Origin: Sciscionella marina DSM 45152
GTDB taxonomy: Bacteria; Actinomycetota; Actinomycetes; Mycobacteriales; Pseudonocardiaceae
Length of the DNA: 64,000 bases
Assembly: GCF_000379465.1 (NCBI RefSeq)
Contig: NZ_KB905436.1
Coordinates: 231,615 to 295,614 of the forward strand
Direction: 5' to 3'
Of the stretch, positions 9,855 to 19,786 are shown one piece after another. Below the pieces are notes generated by a model. It did no database searches. It saw only the letters and a program-made list of their open reading frames with translations, and had not been told where the DNA came from. The translations under genes were made by a program, and so were the position numbers. Positions within the stretch are counted from its first letter, which is position 1; every line of letters starts with the position of its first letter.

Positions 9855-11090
9855 CTACTTTCCCGCCTTCGGTTTGAGCAGACCGCCCAGAACTCCGGGC
9901 ACGTCAGGCTTGGGCAATATCTGGTTAGGACCAACGTTCACCTGCGGTGGTGTCCCGTTCAACGGAAGCGTCGGGTTCACGTTCACCGGTGGATGGTCCA
10001 ACTGCAGCAGATTGAGCAATGGCCCAGCATACTTCTTACAGAGATTCATCGCCTCGTTCAGGGGCTTCTCAGTCACCGTCTGAATAGCGGAACAGACGAA
10101 CTCGGACGGGTTTTTCAGGTTCGGCACATCCAGGCTCCCAGTGAAGGAACCATCACGGCCCGAGTAAATTCCGTAGAAGTTCCCGAACACCGTCGGCGCG
10201 ACGTGCAATGCTTGCTCCAGGCTCTCCTTCTGCTTAGCAATCGAACTCGACACGTCCGCCATCTGCCCCACGGCCTGCTTTGCCTCAGCTCGATGCTGCT
10301 TCAGAAACGCCGTCACGTCCTCGGCCGCGGAGTCCAGCCCCCGCAGCGCTACCGCCAATTGGTCCTTATTGTCGTCGAGTACGCCGGACACCGAATCCAG
10401 TCGTCGCATAAATTGCTCAATTTGGTCATCACTCGTACCGATCGCCCGTACGAAGACCTGAAGATTTCGTACGCTTCCGAACAGGTCGCTCCTCCCATCG
10501 GACAAGGTCTGCATCGCCTGCGAGACTTGCTCGACCGTCTGATGGAAGTTTTGCCCCTGCCCTTTGTACTTCGCTGCCGCATTCAGCAAGCTATTCAACG
10601 AACCGTTCTTGTTCGCTCCGTTCGGACCGAGCGCGTCCGTCAACTGGCTCAACTGTTTCTTCACGTCATCGAATTCCACCGGGACCGCCGTTCGATCCTC
10701 GGATATTACGGCGCCATCAGCCAACTTCGGGCCGTTGACGCGCCCAGGAGTGAGCTGTATATACCTCACGCTCAACAGCGCCGGTGACACAATAGCGGCA
10801 CGCGCGTCTCTATCCGCCGCATACTTACTATCGTAGTGGAACCGAACGGCCGCGCGACCCGGCTGCGGCGTGATCGAGTCGATGGTTCCCACCTTCAAGC
10901 CCCTGATACGAACCTCATCGCCGGCGTACAGTCCCTTGGTGTTCGAAAAGTAGGCCGTCACATTGGTGTTCTGACCCTGAAACCAGACCACCATGGCTGC
11001 GGCTACCGCAAGGACGACAACGGTCAAAGCCGTCACGACACGCACGCCCCTACCGCCGGCCGTATTCTTAAGGACCGATACGAATCTCAT
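9855..11090 (-). CDS. mceD: Mce family protein D
   Basis: 411 residues: an N-terminal helix (VVTALTVVVLAVAAAMVVWF), Mce domain (YFSNTKGLYAGDEVRIRGLK; LLSVRYIQLTPG), a helical barrel-forming region, and a Pro-rich C-terminus (VNVNPTLPLNGTPPQVNVG) as expected of MceD. It overlaps mceC by four bases. Predicted envelope-anchored component of the lipid importer. Confidence 0.9.
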   Translation of the reverse strand: MRFVSVLKNTAGGRGVRVVTALTVVVLAVAAAMVVWFQGQNTNVTAYFSNTKGLYAGDEVRIRGLKVGTIDSITPQPGRAAVRFHYDSKYAADRDARAAIVSPALLSVRYIQLTPGRVNGPKLADGAVISEDRTAVPVEFDDVKKQLSQLTDALGPNGANKNGSLNSLLNAAAKYKGQGQNFHQTVEQVSQAMQTLSDGRSDLFGSVRNLQVFVRAIGTSDDQIEQFMRRLDSVSGVLDDNKDQLAVALRGLDSAAEDVTAFLKQHRAEAKQAVGQMADVSSSIAKQKESLEQALHVAPTVFGNFYGIYSGRDGSFTGSLDVPNLKNPSEFVCSAIQTVTEKPLNEAMNLCKKYAGPLLNLLQLDHPPVNVNPTLPLNGTPPQVNVGPNQILPKPDVPGVLGGLLKPKAGK

Positions 11091-12133
11091 TTCGTTCCTC
11101 CCGGCTCGGCGGGACCAGTCGCTCCCGGAGCGATCGTACGGTCCGGGGGTGTGTACTGCCCGGGAAGCGGCGTTATATTCGTCAAGGCCAGATTACTGAT
11201 GAAGGCGTCCCAGAAGGGCCCGGATGCCAACGCCTCACCCAGTGTTTGCGCTACTGGCCCGGCCTTTTGAATTGCTGACGCGATACTACCTTCGTTTCTC
11301 CGTAAAACGTCGAGGACGCTGTTCAAATGCTGTAAAGCCGGGCCGAGCTGATCCTTGTTGTCTTTCACCAAGCCGCTAACCTGCTGAGCAACCGAGTCCA
11401 TATTAACGATAAGGGCGTGGATCTCGGCCTTTCGACTCTGAAGCTCATCCAAAAGCGCACCACCATCGGTGAACAACTTGTTCAGTTGAATATTGCGACT
11501 CGCCAAAATACCTGACACACCGTTCGCGCCGCGGAACAGGTCACGCACCTTTGAGTCACGCGAGGATACGGATTGAGACAGCCTCGTCAAGCCTTGCAGC
11601 GCCGGCCTCAGTTCACCTGGAGCACCCCCGAACGCGGAGGAGATCGCATCGAATGAACTAGCCAACTTCTTCTTGTCGATATCACCGGCAAGCGTGCTGA
11701 CATTGCCGAGTTGCGATGTGATGTCATAGGGGACAGTCGTTCGCGATTGTGGGATCAACGCATCCGACGCCAGCTGACCTGATCCGGAAGGCGTCACTTC
11801 CAGATACTTCTTGCCCAGTAGCGTCTCGGTCTTGATCGCCGCTGATGTGTGCTGCCCCAACCTTCCGACTTCATTCGAGGTGATAGCGAAGTCCACAACG
11901 ATCGAGTCGTCCGTCAAGTCGATGTCCTGAACCTTGCCGACCGTCACTCCGCCGATACGCACTTGCGACCCGACTTCGAGACCCGCCACATCGGTGAAGG
12001 CGGCACGATAAACCTCTGCGCCCAACAACTTGGGGAAGGCGTCGAAGTTGAACAAAACCCCGAGCACGAGGCCGACAACCGCAAGGCTCACGACCGCTAC
12101 CCGAACCGGACTCATTTCACGGAAGCTCTTCAT
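11087..12133 (-). CDS. mceC: Mce family protein C
   Basis: 348 residues: a membrane anchor near the start, Mce domain (FTDVAGLEVGSQVRIGGVTV; LLGKKYLEVTPSG), helices to ~300, and a Pro-rich end. The C-terminus is shorter than in many mycobacterial MceC proteins. Overlaps mceB and mceD by four bases on each side, so the whole set must be one transcript. Confidence 0.9.
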   Translation of the reverse strand: MKSFREMSPVRVAVVSLAVVGLVLGVLFNFDAFPKLLGAEVYRAAFTDVAGLEVGSQVRIGGVTVGKVQDIDLTDDSIVVDFAITSNEVGRLGQHTSAAIKTETLLGKKYLEVTPSGSGQLASDALIPQSRTTVPYDITSQLGNVSTLAGDIDKKKLASSFDAISSAFGGAPGELRPALQGLTRLSQSVSSRDSKVRDLFRGANGVSGILASRNIQLNKLFTDGGALLDELQSRKAEIHALIVNMDSVAQQVSGLVKDNKDQLGPALQHLNSVLDVLRRNEGSIASAIQKAGPVAQTLGEALASGPFWDAFISNLALTNITPLPGQYTPPDRTIAPGATGPAEPGGTK

Positions 12134-13176
12134 GGTTTACCTGGCCTTCCGCAACGATCAGTCGGATGCATCAACCAAGGCGTATAGATACTCTTGTCAC
12201 CCACACCGCTCAACCTGACCCGGATGCCGCAAGCATATGCATTCGTAAATGATCCTCGGTTCCCGATCCTGTCGAATACGGTATAAAACACCGGCAGCAA
12301 TTGAAGTGACTTTTCGAGGTACCCCTTGTCGGCGTCCACATTTTTTAGCAGTCTGCCGGATTGATTGATCGTCTCTTTCAACGGCGGCCTGGCCGTCTTG
12401 AGTGTGTCGGTCAGGGTTCCGGTCAGATCGGCGACTTTTCCTAGTGACTGCCCTATCGGTTTCCTGTCGGAAGCCAAGCCGCTAACCAGTGCTTGTAGCT
12501 TGTTCAACAGCATAGAGAACTCCCCGCCATGCTGGTTGACAGTTCCGAGCACCGTGTTGAGGTTATCGATCACCTTACCGATGAGCTGATCGTGCCCCGC
12601 CAGATTGTTCGTCAGTGAGCCAAGATGTGCGAGTAATCCCTGGACCGTTTGCCCTTGTCCCTGGAACACCGCGATCAGTTCTCCGGCGACGGCGTTCACT
12701 TGTTTCGGTTGCAGACCTTGAAAAAGCGGCTGGAAACCATTGAGCAATGTATCAAGGTCCAATGCAGGCTTTGTACGTCCGACCGGTATAGTGGCGCCGA
12801 CTTTCATAGGGGTCTGCACACCGGAACCCCTAGTGAGGTCAAGGTAACGGTCGCCAGTGAGGTTACGATACCGAATATTGGCATGAACGCTTTCGGGAAG
12901 ATACTGACCTTGTTCGATACTAAATGCGACAGTGGGTTTGCCATCGTGGAGCTCGATATCTTCGACACTTCCGACTTTGACACCCGCAATTTCCACCGCA
13001 TTGCCCGCGGAAAGTCCCATCACGTTGCCGAAAGCAGCCTTGTACTGTTTTGTGCTACCGAAGGTCGTTTGAGACAACTGGACGGCCAGAGCAGCAAGCA
13101 CGAGGGCGCAGATCACGGCCAAAATAGACAATCTGGTCAGATCGCCGCGGATCGCTATAGCGGATTTTCGCGTCAC
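12130..13176 (-). CDS. mceB: Mce family protein B
   Basis: 348 residues: an anchor (LSILAVICALVLAALAVQL), Mce domain (FGNVMGLSAGNAVEIAGVKV; LTGDRYLDLTRG), a helical region, and a C-terminal stretch with two cysteines (YACGIRVRLSG and TDRCGRPG), a pairing typical of MceB tails and possibly disulfide linked. Overlaps mceA and mceC by four bases. Confidence 0.9.
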   Translation of the reverse strand: MTRKSAIAIRGDLTRLSILAVICALVLAALAVQLSQTTFGSTKQYKAAFGNVMGLSAGNAVEIAGVKVGSVEDIELHDGKPTVAFSIEQGQYLPESVHANIRYRNLTGDRYLDLTRGSGVQTPMKVGATIPVGRTKPALDLDTLLNGFQPLFQGLQPKQVNAVAGELIAVFQGQGQTVQGLLAHLGSLTNNLAGHDQLIGKVIDNLNTVLGTVNQHGGEFSMLLNKLQALVSGLASDRKPIGQSLGKVADLTGTLTDTLKTARPPLKETINQSGRLLKNVDADKGYLEKSLQLLPVFYTVFDRIGNRGSFTNAYACGIRVRLSGVGDKSIYTPWLMHPTDRCGRPGKP

Positions 13177-14336
13177 TTCGGTCCCCCAGAGCCAGGGATA
13201 CCCTCACTACTGTCAGGATCTTCCATACCTGCCCCCGGAACCTCCATACCCGCACCCGGTATCTTGTATTTCGGCGCCGGGCCGTTTACGCCAGCCATCG
13301 GAAGACCGAGGCAAGCCGGTCCGCTATGCGTGTCCTGACGCGGAAGGTTTTGGGGATAACGGTAGGGTTCCTTCCCTGGAAGAAACCCTACCATCACGCG
13401 GGCCCCCGGACCGTACTTGCGTGATCCCATAATCTGAGTGAGCCGTTTTTGCGACTTATCCATACCCTGGAAGAGACACGGATACTCCGGCGCATACTTG
13501 TCCAGGAGACGACTGGTCGGAAGAAGGAGATTCAAGCTGTCGACCAGGTTCTTACCATTACTGGCAAGCAGATTTCCTCCATCTTGTCCAGTGGCGCCGA
13601 GTTGGCGGAGGAAGCCATCGACTGACGGTCGCTTATCCACAAGCGTGTTTCCAATATTCGTCCCCTTGTCCAGGAGATTGAATAGCGGGCGCGCAAGGCT
13701 TGCGTAGAGACCAGCTACGTCTCCGAGCCTGTTGAGATCGTTCGTCGCGGAGCTTATCTCGGGGTTTATGTCTGCGAGATACCGATCCACCTGGGCCAAG
13801 ACATTGCCCAACTGCCCGCCCTTGCCCTGCAATGCGGTGGACATACTGTTCAGAAGAGTATTCACCTGCGATGGCTTCGCCGTGCTGAGCACGTCGGTCA
13901 GGTTCTGGAACACCTTGTTCACCTCGACCCCAACGTGATCAGCGGTCAGTACAGTCCCATCCCGGACTGGTCGACCAGCGTTCGTGGCGGGGGCGGAAAG
14001 GCTGATAAATTTGTTCCCGAACGCCGTTTCCGGACTGATCGAAGCGCTTGCATTCTGCGGTACCAGATGTGAGTCCTGGCTCTGGATCGCCAAATCCAGT
14101 GCGGCCCCCTGGTCTGTCAACTGCACACCCTTGACGGTACCGATCACGACGCCGTGCATTTTCACGGAGTTGCTGGGCGCCATCATCAGTCCAGCGCGAT
14201 CCGTCATGAGACGTACAGAGACGGTCGAAGCGAACGCGTTGTTCATCAGTGCAAGCGTGAGCGAAATTATGCCCACGAACGCAACGAGCATGCCGGCCCC
14301 GGTAATCCTTGCGCCGTAGTCCTTCATGATGGCCAT
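13173..14336 (-). CDS. mceA: Mce family protein A
   Basis: 387 residues: an anchor near residues 12-33, Mce domain (TDRAGLMMAPSNSVKMHGVV; AFGNKFISLSAP), long helices, and a C-terminal region with Cys in YPCLFQGMDK and GPACLGLP. The tail contains a short tandem repeat (IPGAGME-VPGAGME) before an acidic end. It starts seven bases after the yrbEB stop. First of the six Mce proteins. Confidence 0.9.
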   Translation of the reverse strand: MAIMKDYGARITGAGMLVAFVGIISLTLALMNNAFASTVSVRLMTDRAGLMMAPSNSVKMHGVVIGTVKGVQLTDQGAALDLAIQSQDSHLVPQNASASISPETAFGNKFISLSAPATNAGRPVRDGTVLTADHVGVEVNKVFQNLTDVLSTAKPSQVNTLLNSMSTALQGKGGQLGNVLAQVDRYLADINPEISSATNDLNRLGDVAGLYASLARPLFNLLDKGTNIGNTLVDKRPSVDGFLRQLGATGQDGGNLLASNGKNLVDSLNLLLPTSRLLDKYAPEYPCLFQGMDKSQKRLTQIMGSRKYGPGARVMVGFLPGKEPYRYPQNLPRQDTHSGPACLGLPMAGVNGPAPKYKIPGAGMEVPGAGMEDPDSSEGIPGSGGPK

Positions 14337-14343
14337 GGTTTGC

Positions 14344-15192
14344 TTACCCCGAAATGTGCAGAGTTTTCGTGCCGCCCCAAAGCGCCATGGCGACCAGCAG
14401 ATTGACTGTCGATATCGAGATCAGCGAGGCGCGCACTGCTCGCCCCACAGCTTCTCCAACTCCTGCCGGACCGCCCGTGGCAGTATAGCCGTAGTAGCAG
14501 TGCACTAAGATCACCACTATCGCGAGCGCGATAGCCTGGACGAACGAGTAAAGTAAATCGATAGGCTGAAGAAACGTATAAAAATAGTGATCATATGCGC
14601 CCGAGGACACGTGATAGAACAGCACGGTGACCGCTTTATAACCGACATAACTCAGTATAACCGAGGCTGCATACAATGGAATCACGGTGACGAACCCGGC
14701 TACGAGCCGGGTTGATACGAGATAAGGGAGAGACCGTATCCCCATCGTTTCCAAGGCATCTATCTCTTCATTGATACGCATTGATCCGAGTTGGGCAGTG
14801 ATTCCCGTGCCTACTGTCGCCGCCAAGCCGGCACCCGCGATGAGAGGTGCGGCCAACCTGGTATTGATAAACGCAGAAGCGAATCCGGACAGCGCCGTCA
14901 GCCCAACTTGGTTTAGTCCGTAGTATGCTTGCACACCAGCGTTGGTTGCGGCGAAGAACGTGAGGAACCCGGTGATTGCCACCGATCCGCCTACCAGGGC
15001 CAATGCTCCGCTACCCATACCGACCTCGGCGATGAGCCGTAATTGCTCTCGTTTATATCGAACAATGACCCGGTAGACCCACTTGAACACATTGCCGTAG
15101 AAGATCCCCTGGCGTCCGATCGCATCCAATGTACGCCCGGGGGCCTTGAGCACAGAGGCTATATGCTCTTTTACCGCAGTCTTGTTCGCCAT
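14344..15192 (-). CDS. yrbEB: YrbE/MlaE-type permease B of the Mce system
   Basis: 282 residues from ATG 15192 (GAGGA upstream); an earlier in-frame start exists but runs back into yrbEA. An amphipathic N-terminus is followed by five to six membrane segments and the MlaE signature region (AAPLIAGAGLAATVGTGITA; INEEIDALETMGI), which contacts the ATPase as the coupling helix. Pairs with YrbEA to form the ABC transporter's inner-membrane part. It starts 26 bases after the yrbEA stop. Confidence 0.92.
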   Translation of the reverse strand: MANKTAVKEHIASVLKAPGRTLDAIGRQGIFYGNVFKWVYRVIVRYKREQLRLIAEVGMGSGALALVGGSVAITGFLTFFAATNAGVQAYYGLNQVGLTALSGFASAFINTRLAAPLIAGAGLAATVGTGITAQLGSMRINEEIDALETMGIRSLPYLVSTRLVAGFVTVIPLYAASVILSYVGYKAVTVLFYHVSSGAYDHYFYTFLQPIDLLYSFVQAIALAIVVILVHCYYGYTATGGPAGVGEAVGRAVRASLISISTVNLLVAMALWGGTKTLHISG

Positions 15193-15218
15193 GCCAGTCC
15201 TCGCGTCATTTCGTATTT

Positions 15219-16067
15219 CTAAGTTCGTGATCCTACAATGCCGAGCGTATATGGTAGAGATGTAAGAAAGAGATTCGCCACGAACAGCACGACAAAGGAG
15301 GCAACGACGGTCTCGTTCACAGCGTTGCCAACCGCTTTCGGTCCTCCCTTGACCGACAGCCCACGGTAACAAGCGACCAATCCGGCAAGTAGTCCGAACA
15401 CAATGGCTTTCACTTCGCCGACGATGAGGTCGGGCACTCCCACCAGAAGATTCAGATTAGCAATGAAAGATCCGGAGGCCGCTCCCTGTAGGCCGACCGA
15501 GAACAAGTATCCTCCGCCGAGTCCGATGAGGATCACGATCGAATTCAACAGCATGGCGACGAACGTCGAGGCCAGAGTTCTGGGCACGACGAGCCGATGG
15601 ACCGGATCGATTCCCAGGACCTGCATAGCGTCGATCTCTTCCCTGATCGTGCGAGCGCCGAGATCAGCACATATGGCGGTTCCACCGGCACCGGAAACGA
15701 CCAGGGTCGTGACGATCGGACCGATCTGGGTTACGGTCGCGAACGCCGTGCCCGAACCACTGAGATCCATCCCTCCGATATTTTGCAAGACATTGTTGAA
15801 TTGAAAAATGACGAGACAAGTGAATGGTATCCCCACGAAAATTGCAGGCCCGACACTGACTCGTGAGATGAACCAAGACTGCTGTACGAACTCTTTCCAC
15901 TGGATAGGCGGCTTGAACATGACCCGCACGGTCTGCAGCGAAAGCGCGAAGAACCCGCCGGCGGCGGCAAGAACTTTGGACAGGACCGAATTCGACCTGG
16001 AGCCGCCTACTTTTCCGCCCTTGCGCACTTCCTTGACTGTCGCTGACCGCTGCGCTGAGCTCGTCAT
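15219..16067 (-). CDS. yrbEA: YrbE/MlaE-type permease A of the Mce system
   Basis: 282 residues: a basic N-terminal tail, an amphipathic helix, then MlaE permease segments with the EIDAMQVLGIDPV coupling motif and VVSGAGGTAICADLGARTIR. It overlaps the mkl stop by four bases (ATGA), showing that ATPase and permeases are translated together. Predicted inner-membrane permease for lipid import. Confidence 0.92.
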   Translation of the reverse strand: MTSSAQRSATVKEVRKGGKVGGSRSNSVLSKVLAAAGGFFALSLQTVRVMFKPPIQWKEFVQQSWFISRVSVGPAIFVGIPFTCLVIFQFNNVLQNIGGMDLSGSGTAFATVTQIGPIVTTLVVSGAGGTAICADLGARTIREEIDAMQVLGIDPVHRLVVPRTLASTFVAMLLNSIVILIGLGGGYLFSVGLQGAASGSFIANLNLLVGVPDLIVGEVKAIVFGLLAGLVACYRGLSVKGGPKAVGNAVNETVVASFVVLFVANLFLTSLPYTLGIVGSRT

Positions 16068-17173
16068 CGGCTGTATCCAACCCGCTCAGTAGTGATGGTC
16101 GTCTCGCTGCTGTAGTCGACAGTTCCGCTGATATGACCGTCCTCGCGCTGATGTGAGTTCATCGGCGCGGCGTCGAGACCATAGCGCCGTAGCTCGTCCG
16201 GCTCCATCGAACCGATAATTGCTTTTTGCGCGCCGGGCGGTAGTGATCCCAGTGAGCTCATGACGCGGTCTTTTCGCCGTATTTCGGCGCTCCGCTCGGG
16301 CAAGCCCGGTGTCGGCTTGATCTGCGGTGCCACACCACGCACATCGTCTGTGCCGCCGTCATGGTGGCCGGCATCCAGATGCTCCCGCTCTCGCTGTATC
16401 TGCGCGGTGTCTTTTTCCTCCGACATGCCGATCGGCCCCACACGGCGACCGTTCAAAAACTGTTCGACGGCCGGTTCTTCGGATGTGAGGAGCAGCTCTC
16501 GCGATCCGAACATGACGAGCTCTTTGCGGAACAGCATCCCGATGTTGTCCGGCAAGGTCCTCGCCACGTTAATGTTGTGCGTCACCACAAGGATGGTCGC
16601 GTCTATTTGTGCGTTGAGGTCCACCAGGAGTTGCGACAGATACGCCGTTCTCACTGGGTCAAGCCCGGAATCTGGCTCATCGCAGAGGATGATTTGCGGA
16701 TCTAGCACGAGCGCCCGTGCTAGACCAGCACGCTTCCGCATACCTCCTGATATTTCGCCAGGGAGCTTGCCGTCCGCACCAGCGAGGCCTGTCATCTCGA
16801 GTTTTTCCGAGACGATCCGCTTGATTTCGGACTCGGACTTACGGGTGTGCTCACGTAGCGGGAAGGCGACGTTGTCATAGAGATTCATTGACCCGAACAG
16901 CGCGCCATCTTGAAAGAGCACACCGAACAGCTTCCGGATTTCGTACAAGTCTTTTTCTGAACAACGCACCACATCGGTGCCGTCCACCGAGCAACTCCCC
17001 AATTCCGGGCGTAGCAGTCCGATGACCGACTTCAGGAAAACTGACTTTCCTGTACCGGACGGACCGAGAAGGGCACTTACTTCGCCGGGTGGAAGCGTGA
17101 GGGTGACGTCTCGCCAGATGTTTTGGTTGCCGAAGGACTTCGTCAGGCCGTCGACCACGACTTCAACACCCAC
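16064..17173 (-). CDS. mkl: Mce-system ATPase (Mkl/MceG type)
   Basis: 369 residues. Walker A GPSGTGKS near 38, signature ISGGMRKRAGLARAL, Walker B IILCDEPDSGLDP and switch His in VTHN are all present, so it should hydrolyse ATP. A ~110-residue charged C-terminal extension follows the ATPase core (PAVEQFLNGRRVGPIGM marks the Mkl-type transition). In mycobacteria the single Mkl ATPase is encoded apart from mce loci; here it is the first gene of the operon, so this system carries a dedicated motor. Confidence 0.92.
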   Translation of the reverse strand: MGVEVVVDGLTKSFGNQNIWRDVTLTLPPGEVSALLGPSGTGKSVFLKSVIGLLRPELGSCSVDGTDVVRCSEKDLYEIRKLFGVLFQDGALFGSMNLYDNVAFPLREHTRKSESEIKRIVSEKLEMTGLAGADGKLPGEISGGMRKRAGLARALVLDPQIILCDEPDSGLDPVRTAYLSQLLVDLNAQIDATILVVTHNINVARTLPDNIGMLFRKELVMFGSRELLLTSEEPAVEQFLNGRRVGPIGMSEEKDTAQIQREREHLDAGHHDGGTDDVRGVAPQIKPTPGLPERSAEIRRKDRVMSSLGSLPPGAQKAIIGSMEPDELRRYGLDAAPMNSHQREDGHISGTVDYSSETTITTERVGYSR

Positions 17174-18264
17174 GGCTGCTCCTTTCGTTCGTGGCGGCCG
17201 TGTTGCTCACTACGTGTCCGTGAAATACAGCCGTAGATAAACCGGGCGGCCAGCTCAGCCGCAGTTCATTCGCGCGGAAATAGCCTGACAAGGCGGCTGT
17301 CGTGCTCATGCTGGCGATCTCTCGGAATCGACGCTTGTCTCGCGGTTTTCCCGTTTCCGGTCTATCGGTCTGTTGCGGTCAGTGCCTACACCACGCGATC
17401 TTGTGGATCGGGATGCCCGCCGACGCCGCAACGACGTCTCTAGGCTTTACCCGAGCGAGGCTGCATTGCCGACGTCACAGGATCGTAGTGTCGGTCATCT
17501 TTTAAGTCAACAGTCGTTCACTGATTCTCTTGCGCCGTGGTCCCGATGTTGAATCAAGGTTGCCCTGATATGGAAGCCTTTGGGCTGCTTGTTACTGTCA
17601 CTGCCGGAACGGTCGTTCCTGTATCTGTCTACCTACGCTCATTAGACGGACACCAGGTATCGCCCGTCTCGTTTCGGACGCGGAAGGGATGCCATTGATG
17701 GGTTCGACCGGTACGGTAGCCGGGCGTCCGTACTGCGCCATTGACCCGAACACACGTAGACCTGAGTCGTGCTGCCAGCCGCTTGGAACGCCCGCCGTGG
17801 ATGACTAATATAACATTCTACTGGGGTACGAAGTACGGACACCGTCGGCAGGTCCATGACCGGGGCCGGCTTCGTACCTGATGGATTCGTTCCCGGCTCT
17901 GGCGACAGAGCGCGGGTTGTTGAAGCGCGGTGTTCGTTCGGGATCGTCGAGGTGCCTCGACGGACGCCGCCTCTTGCCAGCTCTTTGGAGGTAGTCTTTC
18001 TCGGTCCGTTCGTCGATTTCATCCCCTGCGCTAGGCCGTCTGGACCGTCATCCCTCGCGCCGTACAGACACATCGAGTTCCCTGTGCCTCGTGCCTGTGC
18101 GGCGAGTTTCCCGGTCACCCGTGAAGGCATGGGCCGCCGGGGACGCGTCGTCCTTCTGGATATCGTGGGGATTCGCGTGATTCGATGGGACCGTCAGGCC
18201 GATCGAGCCCTGGACAGCACATGATGGTCCGCAGTCGTGCGAAGTCCAGGAACGCCACGCCGGG
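17174..18264. other. 1.1-kb intergenic region upstream of the mce operon
   Basis: No frame here resembles a known protein. Minus frame 17642-18130 and plus frame 17856-18224 are open but overlap on opposite strands and have low-complexity, non-family translations. The region contains the putative mce promoter and operator (17482-17521) and an AT-rich patch near 17803-17818. The mRNA leader from that promoter to mkl would be ~300 bases. Confidence 0.5.
17482..17521 (-). promoter_or_regulatory. Putative mce operon promoter with regulon operator
   Basis: On the minus strand: TTGACT (17505-17510), 17-base spacer, TACGAT (17482-17487). The -35 lies within the 16-bp near-palindrome GTCAACAGTCGTTCAC (17506-17521), two mismatches from the consensus found upstream of the catabolic genes. 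This ties lipid uptake to the catabolic regulon. Read by eye; not tested. Confidence 0.6.
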
Positions 18265-19770
18265 TCAGCGCGCCGGCGCGTCCTCCTCTTGTTTGTGGAG
18301 TCCTACCTCACGAGCCCTGCGGAACAGTTCGGGCATGCCGACTTCCGGATCACCGACGACGTCTCGGGCCCATTCCGCCAGGGTCGCCAACGCCGGGCTG
18401 CCGGCCTCGGAAACCGGTGCCAGAGGCAATGCGCCGTCAAATATCTCTCCTGTGCCCGCATCGACGGTGATTCGCTGCCCAGCAAGGCGCTCCAGCGTCC
18501 CCGCGCCGCAACCGACCACGCAGGGCGTGCCCAGTTCGCGGCTCACGACCGCCGCGTGCGAAGTGCTCCCGCCGACCTCGGTGACGACTGCCTTCGCCGC
18601 GATCATTCCGGCTACATCGTCCGGATCGGTATGCGGGCGAGCCAACACGACATCGACGGAGGATTCCGCTTGCGCGCAGGCGGAATCGACGTCGGTGACG
18701 ACCACACCGGTGGCAAGGCCCGGACAGGCGGTCTCACCACGCGCGAGCACGACGGCTTCGGCACGGCTTTCGGGTGTGATCCGCGGCCGTCGCAGTGCGG
18801 CGACCTGATCGTCGGTGATCCGCCACAGCGCCTCGTGGCGTGTGATGAGGCCGGATTCGTGCAGCGAGACCGCGAGCCGCACCGCGGCGTCCGGCGAGCG
18901 TTTCGCCGCACGGGACTGCAGCAGCCAGAGCGTGCCCGACTCCACGGTGAACTCGATATCCTGTACGTCCTTGGCGAGCTGCTCCAGTTTCCGCGCTGCG
19001 GCGAGCAGCTCCTCGTGCACGCGCGGTTGAGTCCGCGCCAACGTGTCCACGGCAAGCGGGTCGGACCGACCGGATACGACATCCTCACCCTGACCGCGCG
19101 GCAGCCATTCGCCGTAGGCCGCCTCGTCACCGGTCAGCGGATTGCGTGAGAACAGCACCCCGGTCCCGGACAAGTCGTCGAGGTTGCCGAAGACCATCGC
19201 CTGCACGATGACCGCCGTGCCGGCTTCATCAGCGATCCCGTGGTGACGCCGGTAGGAAATCGCACGGGAAGAGTTCCACGAGCCGAACACGGCACCGACG
19301 GCTTCGAGTAGCTGTTCCCACGGCTCGGGACTCGGAGCTCGGCCGACAACACGTTCGTATTGCTCCCGGAACCGCCGCGCCGTGTCCGCGGCATGGTCGG
19401 CATCCCCGGTGAGTTCAGCGATTCCGCGCTCGACCTCGGCATTGATACCGAGATTGAGCACGGTGTCCATCATCCCTGGCATGCTGCGCGCCGCACCGGA
19501 ACGCACCGAAACCAGCAGCGGCCGGGCCGGATCCCCGAAACCTCGCCCGATACGCTCCTCGAGTCTGCTCAGCGCGTGCCGGAGCTCGGCCGAAACGCCG
19601 ATGGGAAGCGTGCCGCCCGCCGCGTGAAACTGTCCACAGACCTCGGTCGTGAGGACGAAAGCGGGCGGAACAGGCAATCCGGCATTCATCATGAGATTGA
19701 GGCTGTACGCCTTGCCTCCCACGACATCACGCTCCAGAAACGGATGCTCGCCCAGCCAGATCACGCTCAT
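18265..19770 (-). CDS. Short pyruvate phosphate dikinase-like protein (ATP-grasp plus phosphohistidine domain)
   Basis: 501 residues from ATG 19770 (GGAGAGG upstream). The N-terminal PPDK/PEP-synthase ATP-grasp domain is clear (VVGGKAYSLNLMMNAGLPVP; LLVSVRSGAARSMPGMMDTV). The swivelling phosphohistidine domain has GGSTSHAAVVSRELGTPCVV with catalytic His. The C-terminal PEP-binding barrel of true PPDK (~870 residues) is missing, as in the short actinobacterial proteins annotated PpdK (for example M. tuberculosis Rv1127c). It may phosphorylate its own His from ATP and pass the phosphoryl group to the partner encoded two genes upstream. The third of three linked genes. Confidence 0.8.
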   Translation of the reverse strand: MSVIWLGEHPFLERDVVGGKAYSLNLMMNAGLPVPPAFVLTTEVCGQFHAAGGTLPIGVSAELRHALSRLEERIGRGFGDPARPLLVSVRSGAARSMPGMMDTVLNLGINAEVERGIAELTGDADHAADTARRFREQYERVVGRAPSPEPWEQLLEAVGAVFGSWNSSRAISYRRHHGIADEAGTAVIVQAMVFGNLDDLSGTGVLFSRNPLTGDEAAYGEWLPRGQGEDVVSGRSDPLAVDTLARTQPRVHEELLAAARKLEQLAKDVQDIEFTVESGTLWLLQSRAAKRSPDAAVRLAVSLHESGLITRHEALWRITDDQVAALRRPRITPESRAEAVVLARGETACPGLATGVVVTDVDSACAQAESSVDVVLARPHTDPDDVAGMIAAKAVVTEVGGSTSHAAVVSRELGTPCVVGCGAGTLERLAGQRITVDAGTGEIFDGALPLAPVSEAGSPALATLAEWARDVVGDPEVGMPELFRRAREVGLHKQEEDAPAR

Positions 19771-19786
19771 CTCGACACCTCTCCGA

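Noticed and set aside
15193..15372. Longer start for YrbEB
   Set aside because: The extension overlaps YrbEA and is not conserved-looking; ATG 15192 has a proper ribosome site.
17642..18224. Open frames on both strands upstream of mce
   Set aside because: They overlap each other, have no known motif, and the region carries promoter signals.
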